From contig CAVYQF010000016.1 in NCBI GenBank assembly GCA_963770545.1, positions 62,001 to 126,000 on the forward strand: a stretch of 64,000 bases of DNA, written 5' to 3'. This DNA is from RYN-230 sp963770545 (GTDB lineage Bacteria > Actinomycetota > Actinomycetes > Streptosporangiales > Streptosporangiaceae). The notes under the pieces were generated by a model that was given only the letters and a program-made list of their open reading frames with translations, made no database searches and was not told the DNA's origin. Positions within the stretch are counted from its first letter, which is position 1. The number at the start of each line of letters is the position of its first letter. Shown here piece after piece: positions 57,181-64,000 of the stretch. A program made the translations under genes and the position numbers.

Positions 57181-59295
57181 ATGAAACCGGCCCCTGCTAC
57201 CGACCGTTATCCGGCCGGAGGGTTTCATCTCCGGTCAGGGGGTAGCTCGGCTCGCGTGGGAGCGCCGATTGATACCGGTCATGTCGTGGCGGGCCGGTAT
57301 CACCTGATCTCGGCGCTCGGCAACGGCGGGATGGGCACCGTGTGGCTCGCCGAGGATGACATCCTCTCCCGGCGGGTCGCGGTGAAGGAGGTGTCCCCTC
57401 CCGCCGAAATGACCGAGCGTGAGCGCGAGATGCTCCGCGAGCGGACCCTGCGCGAGGCGCGGACGGCGGCTCGGCTGAGTCACCCCAACGTGGTGACGAT
57501 TTACGACGTCGTCGAGGATGACGGGCGCCCGTGGATTGTCATGGAATTGATCCCGTCCCGGTCACTGCGGGATCTGGTGGAGGCGGACGGCCCGCTGACG
57601 GCCCAGCAGGCCGCGGGAGTCGGTCTGCAGATCCTGGCCGCTTTAAGAGCCGCGCACGCGCTCGGCATCATGCACCGGGACGTCAAGCCTGGCAACGTCC
57701 TCGTCGATGGAGGCGGCCGGGCGGTCCTGGCCGACTTCGGCATCGCCCGGACGCAGGACAGCCCGGCGCTGACTACGTCCGGCGTGCTGGTGGGGTCGCC
57801 GTCGTACATCGCCCCGGAGCGGGCCCGTGGCGAGCCGGGTGGCCCCGAGTCAGACCTGTGGTCGCTGGGCGCCACACTGTACGCCCTGGTGGAGGGGCGA
57901 CCCGCTTACGACCGCGCCGGGGCGCTGGCCACCCTGATGGCCGTGGTCAATGAGGATCCGGATCCGCCCAGCCGGGCGGGCGCGCTGTGGCCGGTCATCC
58001 GAGGGCTGCTGGACCATGTCCCGTCCCGGCGGCTGGGCCCGGCTGAGACCGGGCGGATGCTGCGCCAGATCGCCGAGTCCGCAGATGGGCCTGCGACCAG
58101 CCCGTTGCTCATCACCGAGCCGGAAGCGGCCCGCGACGGGAACGCCGGCCAGGCCCGCACGGGCAACAGCCTCGAAAGCGCCGAGCACACCCGCACGCTC
58201 CGCCCCTGGGATGCCGTCGCGCCCGCCGAACCAGAGTCCGGCTCACGACCTGCCGAAGCCGGGTCCCTGCCGGTCGAACCCGGCCCTGACGCCCTCCCAG
58301 ACCAGCCCGATCCCCTCCCAGACCAGCCCGATCCCCTCCCAGACCAGCCCGATCCCCTCCCACTCCTGGGCGAGCTCGAGACTTACGCCAGGCCTTCAGA
58401 GCCAGGCTCCGGGGCCGGGCCCGGGGAGCCGGAGCCCGCCGTGGTGCCGGAGGCAAGGGAGGCCCTGCCCGCGGTCCCCATCGCGGCGGAGGGTCAGGCG
58501 AACCAGCCGGCCCGAGCCTCTGAACCCGGTGGCACCGACGCAGCGCTGGTTCCCGGCCTGCCCGGTAGGGCGCGAACCCAGGAGATCGGCCGGTCGCCGC
58601 GCCGTAAACCTCTGGTCTGGGGGCTAGCCGCAGCCGCAGCGCTGGTCCTGGTAGCCGGCGTCGTGGTCAGCATGATCATGACCAGCCACCCCACGCCCCG
58701 GGCTGCTGCGAACCCGGATCGCTCCCCGGGGCGCCCGACATCCTCGCATTCCACCTCCCCTACCCCCAGCGCCACGTCCGCCGCCCCGACCACCGCTCCG
58801 CCCAGCTCGCCGGCGCCCACCCCGAAACCCCGGGCGCCGGGCCCGGCCGCCATCCCGGCCGGCTACCACGGTTTCCGGAACTCAACCGGGTTCTCAATCG
58901 CGGTGCCTGACGGGTGGCGGGTGTCGCACCAGGGCCACTACGTCTATCTCCTGCCGCCCTCGGGAGCGGCCTTCCTGCTCATCGACCAGAGCGACCACCC
59001 CCAGCCGAATCCGCTGAAGGACTGGCAGCAGCAGGAGGCCAACCGGGAGAGCACTTATCCCGGCTACCACCGGATCCTCCTCGCATCCGTCCGCTATCCG
59101 CAGGCAGAAAAGGCTGCGGACTGGGAATTCACCTACTACCATCAGGGTGTCCTGACCCGCGTTCTCAATCGCAACGTCCTGGCCAACGCCCATCACGCCT
59201 ACGCCTTGTACTGGTCAACGCCCGCGAGTGAGTGGGGCCACAGTTGGCACATCTTCAAGGTCCTGGCGCAGACATTCCGGCCTGCCGCGCCGTAA
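57181..59295 (+). CDS. Ser/Thr protein kinase, PknB-like, with extracytoplasmic domain
   Basis: A 704-residue kinase. Glycine loop LGNGGMGTVW (46-55), Lys69 in VAVKEV, HRDVKPGN (165-172), DFGIART (185-191) and GSPSYIAPERARG. A long acidic Pro-rich linker includes three DQPDPLP repeats. A membrane helix (LVWGLAAAAALVLVAGVVVSMIM, about 478-500) leads to a Ser/Thr/Pro stalk and a C-terminal domain starting GFRNSTGFSIAVPDGWRVS (from about residue 562) that is likely a sensor. ATG 57181 begins after the upstream terminator. Ligand unknown. Confidence 0.93.
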   Translation: MKPAPATDRYPAGGFHLRSGGSSARVGAPIDTGHVVAGRYHLISALGNGGMGTVWLAEDDILSRRVAVKEVSPPAEMTEREREMLRERTLREARTAARLSHPNVVTIYDVVEDDGRPWIVMELIPSRSLRDLVEADGPLTAQQAAGVGLQILAALRAAHALGIMHRDVKPGNVLVDGGGRAVLADFGIARTQDSPALTTSGVLVGSPSYIAPERARGEPGGPESDLWSLGATLYALVEGRPAYDRAGALATLMAVVNEDPDPPSRAGALWPVIRGLLDHVPSRRLGPAETGRMLRQIAESADGPATSPLLITEPEAARDGNAGQARTGNSLESAEHTRTLRPWDAVAPAEPESGSRPAEAGSLPVEPGPDALPDQPDPLPDQPDPLPDQPDPLPLLGELETYARPSEPGSGAGPGEPEPAVVPEAREALPAVPIAAEGQANQPARASEPGGTDAALVPGLPGRARTQEIGRSPRRKPLVWGLAAAAALVLVAGVVVSMIMTSHPTPRAAANPDRSPGRPTSSHSTSPTPSATSAAPTTAPPSSPAPTPKPRAPGPAAIPAGYHGFRNSTGFSIAVPDGWRVSHQGHYVYLLPPSGAAFLLIDQSDHPQPNPLKDWQQQEANRESTYPGYHRILLASVRYPQAEKAADWEFTYYHQGVLTRVLNRNVLANAHHAYALYWSTPASEWGHSWHIFKVLAQTFRPAAP
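58299..58361. repeat. 21-bp tandem repeat, three copies, in the kinase linker
   Basis: Copies at 58299-58319, 58320-58340 and 58341-58361 encode DQPDPLP three times in the juxtamembrane linker. Unit length is a multiple of three, so the frame is kept. Confidence 0.92.
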
Positions 59296-59654
59296 GTGCT
59301 CCCGGCGCCAGAGCACCCTGGCGTAATCATTCATTTCCCGGCCCGACGCGGGATGGCGAAACCCATTTGATCATGAATAGCCGGGGCGGGACACCCAACC
59401 TGCGTGCGAAAGCCCAGCTAGATCGTCGATACCCGGACGGCCGCAGCAGATAGAAATCCGGACCCGCCCGGAGTACCCTCCTCGGGATAGCGCATTGCTG
59501 AATTGGCGGGGCACGCGGCCATGGCCGGGTGCCAGAATGTTCAAACCGGCGAATGCAGCACCAAAAGAAACGGTAAACTCTTGTTCACTCCGCTCTCCCG
59601 GATCAGAGTTTGATCTATCCATCACGGCCGCCGGAACACCAAGAGGTCGACCCC
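59296..59654. other. Intergenic region without a recognisable gene
   Basis: About 360 bases, less GC-rich than the rest. I see no RNA gene, clear hairpin or consensus promoter. The control region for the following membrane-protein gene presumably lies here. Confidence 0.5.
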
Positions 59655-61247
59655 GTGTCTGACGACGGACACGCTGCGCACGGTGAACCTGCCCGCGCGC
59701 CAATGAGCCGGCGCACCGCCTCCCGCCTGCCCGGCATCACCGGCCGCTGGCTGGCGATCTTTGGTGTATCGCTGGGGGCGCTCCTGATCCGTTTCCTGGT
59801 GCCCACGCCGGTGGGCCAGGCCGACAACCGGGACGGCCCCCGGCTGATGTGCGGCCTCGGCCTGGGGCCCATCACCGGGCATCACCCCAGGTTCTTCCGG
59901 TTCGCCTATTTCGAGTACGTGACCAGGCGCAGCTGCGAGGGACGGCTCCCCTACCCCTCGTCGGAAATCGTCCCGCTGGAGATTGGCCGGGTGCTGACCC
60001 CGGTCTTCGGCCTGTCCGGCACGCTGAACCTGATCGCGGTGGGCGTGCTGTGGTGCGCGCTCGCCTCGGTAGCCATCGCGAGCCTGGCCGCGGGGCTCCG
60101 GATCAGGCTGTGGGCCCAACTGCTGGTGGCGGCGGCCTGCTGGCTGATCATCGCCGACGCGGCATTCTTCGACGTATTCGCCGGGCCGTTCAGTGAGCCC
60201 GCCGCCCTGGTCGGCCTGATGCTGGTCGCAGCGGGGGTGGTGTACCTGGGCCGGGGCTGGCGGCCCACCGTGTTCGGCCTGGTCCTGGCCGGTTCCGGCG
60301 GTTTCCTGGCCATCTTGTCCAAGGAGCAGTACCTGGTCCTGGCCGCGCCGATCTGCCTCACCCTGGTCCTGGCCGCCGCCGGCCGCGGCCCCTGGCGGGG
60401 GCTGCGACGGTTCCGGACCCGGCAGGCCACCGCGGCGCTCCTGGTCGCCGCGGCGCTGGCCCTGATGAGCGGTGCCTACGCGGTCTGGGACTACACCAGC
60501 TCGTACGGCCAGCGGCTGCACCACATCCAGGCCGTGGACATGATCTTCACCGATATCGTGACCACGCGGGCCACCGCACCGGCCCGGCTCCGCGCGCTGG
60601 GGCTCCCGGTCAGCTGGGCCAGGTACGCGGGCCACTACTACTGGGACACCACGTCGGTCCGGCAGAGCCCGCTCTACCCGCGCTACGCAGGCAAGCTGAC
60701 CGACGGCAACATCACCCACTACCTGCTGGCCCATCCGGCCAGCATCCTGGGTATCGGCCAATCAGCCGCGATCTTGGCCCAGCGGTTCCGGATCACGACC
60801 CTGGGCGACTACCCGGTGTCGGCCGGCCATCGGAAAGGCGCGTACGAGTCCCGGGTCGTCGTGCTGACCTGGCTAATGCATCAGCTTCCGCCGGGACTGG
60901 GCCTGTGGTGGCTGGTTCCCTTGTGGCTGGTGATGGCGGGTATCGCGGTCGTCGCGCTGGCCTGGGGGCGGGCCCGGGCCTGGCGCCGGGACGGCGCGGT
61001 GATGGTGCTGTGCATGATCGGGTGCGCGATGGTGGCGTTCATCCCGCCCGCCTATTACGCCGGTATCTCCATCACCCGGCACATGGTCGAGATGAACCTG
61101 GCCACGTCGCTCGCGTTCGTCATCACGGCGGGGCTGGCGGTGTCCATGATCCGGGAGTTGCTCACCCGGCCCGGCCCGCACGCCGTGGTGGCCGCCGGGC
61201 CTGGGGCCGAGCAGGTGGCCGCGCTCAGTCCGGGACTGCGACGATGA
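59655..61247 (+). CDS. Polytopic membrane protein, possible GT-C-type glycosyltransferase
   Basis: A 530-residue protein with about ten hydrophobic segments (WLAIFGVSLGALLIRFLV, LNLIAVGVLWCALASVAIA, LVGLMLVAAGVVYLG, LAAPICLTLVLAAAG, LVPLWLVMAGIAVVALAW). The first loop after helix I contains ADNRDGPRLMCGLGL, with an Asp pair of the kind found in GT-C enzymes, and is followed by FRFAYFEYVTRRSCEGRLPYPSSE. I infer a lipid-linked sugar transferase but with low certainty. GTG 59655 has AGAGG eight bases upstream. Its stop overlaps the convergent Mop gene by 23 bases. Confidence 0.75.
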   Translation: MSDDGHAAHGEPARAPMSRRTASRLPGITGRWLAIFGVSLGALLIRFLVPTPVGQADNRDGPRLMCGLGLGPITGHHPRFFRFAYFEYVTRRSCEGRLPYPSSEIVPLEIGRVLTPVFGLSGTLNLIAVGVLWCALASVAIASLAAGLRIRLWAQLLVAAACWLIIADAAFFDVFAGPFSEPAALVGLMLVAAGVVYLGRGWRPTVFGLVLAGSGGFLAILSKEQYLVLAAPICLTLVLAAAGRGPWRGLRRFRTRQATAALLVAAALALMSGAYAVWDYTSSYGQRLHHIQAVDMIFTDIVTTRATAPARLRALGLPVSWARYAGHYYWDTTSVRQSPLYPRYAGKLTDGNITHYLLAHPASILGIGQSAAILAQRFRITTLGDYPVSAGHRKGAYESRVVVLTWLMHQLPPGLGLWWLVPLWLVMAGIAVVALAWGRARAWRRDGAVMVLCMIGCAMVAFIPPAYYAGISITRHMVEMNLATSLAFVITAGLAVSMIRELLTRPGPHAVVAAGPGAEQVAALSPGLRR

Positions 61248-61434
61248 CGTCGGAGGCCTTAACCACCGCGATCACTTCTTTACCCTCAGCCAGGCCGAGT
61301 TCCTTGACCGCCTCGACCGTGATGGAGGCCACCAGCCGGACCCCGTTCGCGGCCAGCGCAACGTTGGCGGTCGCTTCTCCGGAGTTGATGCTGGTGACCC
61401 TGGCCGGAATCTGATTGCGCGCGCTGAGCTGCAT
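61225..61434 (-). CDS. Mop-type molybdate-binding (TOBE) protein
   Basis: A 69-residue single Mop/TOBE domain: SARNQIPARVTSINSGEATANVAL, then LVASITVEAVKELGLAEGKEVIAVVKASDVIVAV. Such molbindins bind molybdate or tungstate as oligomers and store it or act in homeostasis. The start is ATG 61432-61434; two ATGs up to 24 bases upstream are possible. It is divergent from an XdhC-like gene, linking it to molybdenum cofactor enzymes. No molybdenum enzyme is encoded in the window. Confidence 0.92.
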   Translation of the reverse strand: MQLSARNQIPARVTSINSGEATANVALAANGVRLVASITVEAVKELGLAEGKEVIAVVKASDVIVAVPD

Positions 61435-61532
61435 CCCCGGTAGTCCTCTCATGATCATGTCATTGGCTCGCACGGGTATCTGCCCGCGCCCGGCGTCGCC
61501 AAAGCCTGGTCCAGCGTGGCAAGCTCGGCGGT

Positions 61533-62069
61533 ATGGGAAACGAGCAGGACAGCCTCGACCAGAGCGCGGCCTGTGCGGTCGCCCACGGACACGGCACGGT
61601 ACCCGCGGGCGAGAAGACCCTGATCGCGGCGTTCGCATCTCCGGTCGCGGAGTTCCTGCTGCACTTCGCGGGCGACGCCGGATACCGCGTGGTGCTGCTG
61701 GAACCCAACCCGGAGCGCGCGGCCGGCGCCCAGACCACCGGGTACGAGGTCACCGGCGACGCCGCGAAGTACCTGGACGCCAGCGCCGATCTGGTGGTGA
61801 CCGACCATCACCGGCCCGAGCTGGGGGTGGTGCTGCGCGACGCGCTGGCCAGCCCGGCCCGCTGGGTGGGGATCATGGGCAACCCCCGGCACCAGGGGCC
61901 GCACATCGAGGCCCTGACCGGGCTGGGGGTATCCGAGGCCGACATCGCCCGCGTCCACCGGCCGATCGGGCTGAACATCGGCTCCCGAACCCCGCCCGAG
62001 ATCGCGATTTCCACCCTGGCCGGGCTGATTGCGGACCGCAACGGCCGCCCCGGCGGCTTCTCGTTCTGA
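61533..62069 (+). CDS. XdhC-like protein, Rossmann domain only
   Basis: A 178-residue protein. After ASPVAEFLLHFAGDAGYRVVLLEPNPERA it continues ASADLVVTDHHRPELG, WVGIMGNPRHQGPHIEAL and ARVHRPIGLNIGSRTPPEIAISTLAGLIADRNG. This is the C-terminal Rossmann part of XdhC/CoxI proteins, which insert or sulfurate molybdenum cofactor in xanthine dehydrogenase and related enzymes. The usual N-terminal XdhC/CoxI domain with its Cys is absent. It is divergent from the Mop gene across about 100 bases. Confidence 0.88.
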   Translation: MGNEQDSLDQSAACAVAHGHGTVPAGEKTLIAAFASPVAEFLLHFAGDAGYRVVLLEPNPERAAGAQTTGYEVTGDAAKYLDASADLVVTDHHRPELGVVLRDALASPARWVGIMGNPRHQGPHIEALTGLGVSEADIARVHRPIGLNIGSRTPPEIAISTLAGLIADRNGRPGGFSF

Positions 62070-62106
62070 CCAGGCGGCCAGGCCAGCCAGCAGGCCGGCC
62101 AGCCCC

Positions 62107-64000
62107 TCAGCGATCGGGGACCGCGGGGACAGCCGCCCGTGAACCGGCCACCGGGATCCAGACCCGCATGGCCCGGCCGTCCCGGTTGTCCCACTGGAAG
62201 TAGGGGATGGCGGTGACGGTGAGCGGGCCCGGGCCGGCCGCGCCCGCTCTGGCGGCCGCGTGCGCCTCGATGAGGACCGTCTCCCCGACTCCGGGCACGG
62301 CCGCCACGGTGGTGCGGAGCTGACCATCGAGGACGGCGAGATCGTCCAGTTCCGCCCCGGCCGCCTGGTCGGCTTGCTCGAGGCAGTAGACGAGCGGGCC
62401 CCGCTCGATGGCGGCACAGCCGCGGACCGCGTCCACCCGGGGATCAGGGCAGGTCAGCCGCGGCGAGGTATCCAGCTCGTACCGGAGCACATCGCCGTCC
62501 TGCCACGCCCGGCGCACCACCAGGTACCCCGGTTCGGCACTGGCCCCGGCCGGGTTGTCGTTGAGGAGCAAAGCGGGCGGAGCGCTCCAGGCCGGCACGC
62601 GCAGGGCCAGCCCGCATTCCTGCGGCGGGGCGCTGATGACCCGCAGCTCGACGAGGCCAGACCAGGGATAGTCCGTGACCATCTCCACGGTCAGCACACC
62701 GCCGGCCAGCGGGGCGCTGAGGGTCGCCCCGGTGAACTGGTGCACCTGCAGGGTCCCGCCGGCGCCGGTGCCGCTCGTGGTGGCCAGGTAGTGCTGGAGG
62801 GAGGACATCGTGCGCATGATGTTCGGCGGGCAGCAGGCGCAGGAGAACCACGCCCGGCGGCGTCCCGGGTCGTCCTTCTCGAAATGATCCGGGCGGCGCT
62901 GCAGCGGGTTGACGTAGAAGAACCGGGTCCCGTCGGTGGCCGTGGATGAGGCAAAGCCGTTGTAGAGAACCCGCTCCATCATGTCCGCGTACCTGCTGTC
63001 GCCGGTGGCCAGCAGCAGCCGCCAGGACCACTGGAAGCTGGCGATGGCCGCGCACGTCTCGTTATAGGCCCGGTCCGGCGGCAGCTCGAAGCGGTCCCCG
63101 AAACTCTCGCCCTCGTGCCGCGACCCGTTCCCGCCGGTCAGGTAGGTCTTGGCCGCGGCCATGTCGGCCCACCGGGTCAGGCTGGACTGCATGAGGGCCG
63201 CGTCGCCCGTCTCAGTGGCGACGTCCGCGACCCCGGCGTCCAGGTACAGGGCGCGGACCACATGCCCCACCTCGGTCACGGTGTCGCGGACTGGTTCGTG
63301 ATCTTGCAGGTACCGGCTCCCGAACCCGGAGGACCCGATGAGGCCGTGCCCGCGCTGCTCGATGAACTGGCTGGCCAGCCGCAGGTAGGGTTCATGGCCT
63401 GTCTCCCGGTACAGCTCGGCGAGAGCGGTCTCGACGATGGGGTGGCCGTCGATACCCTCCTGCTTGTCCAGGAAGTGATCGACGAGGTGGTCCGCGAACC
63501 GCCGGGCCACGGCGAGCAGCGCCGGATCCCCCGCGCCGCGCTGGCAGGCGATACCGGCCTGGATCAGGTGGCCGGCACAGTACAGCTCGTGACTTGAGGC
63601 CAGGAAGCTGTACCGGGGGCGCCCGGTGACCTGGATGTAGGAGTTCAGGTAGCCATCCGGCTGCTGCGCCTTCTCCAGCAGCGCGGTCGTCTCGGCCAGG
63701 AAGCTGGCCAGCCCGTCGTCCGGCGACCGGCCCAGTTCCCAGCCGATCGCCTCCAGGACTTTGTAGATGTCGGAGTCCATGAACACGGGGCCCCGGTACC
63801 CCTCAGCCGACCCGGCGATGGCCAGCCGGAGGTTGGGGAGGTTCCCGGCCACCTCCAGCTGGTGCAGGGCCAGGGGCAGGCTGGCCGCGGCGTTGCGTTC
63901 CTGCCAGGCATGCAGCAAGCCGGCGGTCAGCCGCGCCTGCCCACCGATAAGCGGCCGGCGCGCCACGCCGGCCGAGGAGGTGGGGATGACCGGCCCCCGG
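62107..64000 (-). CDS. GH127 beta-L-arabinofuranosidase-like glycosidase (5' end beyond window)
   Basis: About 630 residues are visible and the frame is open to the window edge. An internal GTG at 63966 could be a start, but family members usually have a little more N-terminal sequence. The alpha/alpha barrel has YLNSYIQV, SHELYCAGHLIQAGIA, LTGGNGSRHEGESFGDRFELP and NETCAAIASFQW (catalytic/zinc Glu and Cys). FSCACCPPNIMRTM carries the remaining zinc-binding and nucleophile Cys pair of GH127. The C-terminal half is beta-sandwich-like. The protein has no visible signal peptide. It likely removes arabinofuranose from plant-type glycans, matching the GH31 locus nearby. Confidence 0.93.
   Translation of the reverse strand, partial: RGPVIPTSSAGVARRPLIGGQARLTAGLLHAWQERNAAASLPLALHQLEVAGNLPNLRLAIAGSAEGYRGPVFMDSDIYKVLEAIGWELGRSPDDGLASFLAETTALLEKAQQPDGYLNSYIQVTGRPRYSFLASSHELYCAGHLIQAGIACQRGAGDPALLAVARRFADHLVDHFLDKQEGIDGHPIVETALAELYRETGHEPYLRLASQFIEQRGHGLIGSSGFGSRYLQDHEPVRDTVTEVGHVVRALYLDAGVADVATETGDAALMQSSLTRWADMAAAKTYLTGGNGSRHEGESFGDRFELPPDRAYNETCAAIASFQWSWRLLLATGDSRYADMMERVLYNGFASSTATDGTRFFYVNPLQRRPDHFEKDDPGRRRAWFSCACCPPNIMRTMSSLQHYLATTSGTGAGGTLQVHQFTGATLSAPLAGGVLTVEMVTDYPWSGLVELRVISAPPQECGLALRVPAWSAPPALLLNDNPAGASAEPGYLVVRRAWQDGDVLRYELDTSPRLTCPDPRVDAVRGCAAIERGPLVYCLEQADQAAGAELDDLAVLDGQLRTTVAAVPGVGETVLIEAHAAARAGAAGPGPLTVTAIPYFQWDNRDGRAMRVWIPVAGSRAAVPAVPDR

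Overview
The window is very GC-rich DNA with dense, tightly packed genes, frequent GTG and TTG starts and many ATGA stop/start overlaps. It encodes a SARP-LAL regulator, PknB-type kinases with extracytoplasmic tails, ECF sigma and partner-switching proteins, and Asp23/DUF2273/DUF6286/AmaP envelope genes. This set points to a chromosome segment of an actinomycete (Actinomycetota, probably a filamentous-type lineage). I cannot place it to genus. I see no rRNA, tRNA, CRISPR array, transposase or phage gene.

Layout. (1) Positions 1-10009, minus strand: one long, largely translationally coupled cluster. In reading order it is an RsbU-like GAF/PP2C phosphatase, an RsbW-like kinase, two STAS antagonists, an unknown protein, a phytoene-desaturase-like FAD oxidoreductase, then four tandem paralogous membrane sensor modules that lack a kinase domain (the last runs off the window). 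(2) 10168-13068: a 966-residue SARP-LAL regulator. (3) 13276-17863: a secreted phospholipase C/acid phosphatase-type phosphoesterase, a decayed Dyp-peroxidase remnant, a SCO1/SenC protein and a GT4 glycosyltransferase. (4) 18076-22551: an ABC exporter, upp, and a Ser/Thr kinase. (5) 22732-25678: a small membrane protein with an excellent promoter, and an aldehyde dehydrogenase plus a partner lacking the catalytic cysteine. (6) 25776-30271: an ECF sigma factor with a zinc-finger/Asp23 fusion protein, divergent from a seven-gene Asp23/Gls24 envelope operon. (7) 30268-36101: a frameshifted folD-like gene, an HTH plus Clp-N pair with twin palindromic operators, small unknowns, threonine aldolase, a phosphotransferase/MarR chimeric pseudogene and a HicB-like protein. 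(8) 36112-49330: a nucleoside uptake and salvage locus (cdd, deoA, add, deoC on minus; BMP lipoprotein, ABC transporter, purine nucleoside phosphorylase and phosphopentomutase-like enzyme on plus). (9) 49332-57063: small proteins, then a LacI-controlled GH31 glycosidase with a MalFG-type sugar ABC system. (10) 57181-64000: a second large Ser/Thr kinase, a polytopic membrane protein, a Mop molybdate-binding protein, an XdhC-like protein and a GH127 arabinofuranosidase cut by the window edge.

How the parts work together. The BMP/ABC system would import nucleosides. Cdd, Add, DeoA, the phosphorylase and the mutase would convert them to bases and (deoxy)ribose 5-phosphate, DeoC would cleave deoxyribose 5-phosphate to acetaldehyde and glyceraldehyde 3-phosphate, Upp would salvage uracil, and the aldehyde dehydrogenase could oxidise acetaldehyde. 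The GH31/ABC/LacI set would take up and hydrolyse an oligosaccharide, possibly a xyloside. Two regulatory systems stand out: the phosphatase/kinase/STAS cluster coupled to redox and membrane-sensor genes, and the sigma/zinc-finger-Asp23 unit beside the Asp23 operon.

Three genes (the RsbU-like phosphatase, folD-like and lacI-like) are each broken by one single-base shift at a precise spot, two of them in a repeat or homopolymer. Either the sequence has indel errors or these are recent lesions. Short tandem repeats are unusually common, and several overlap stop codons.
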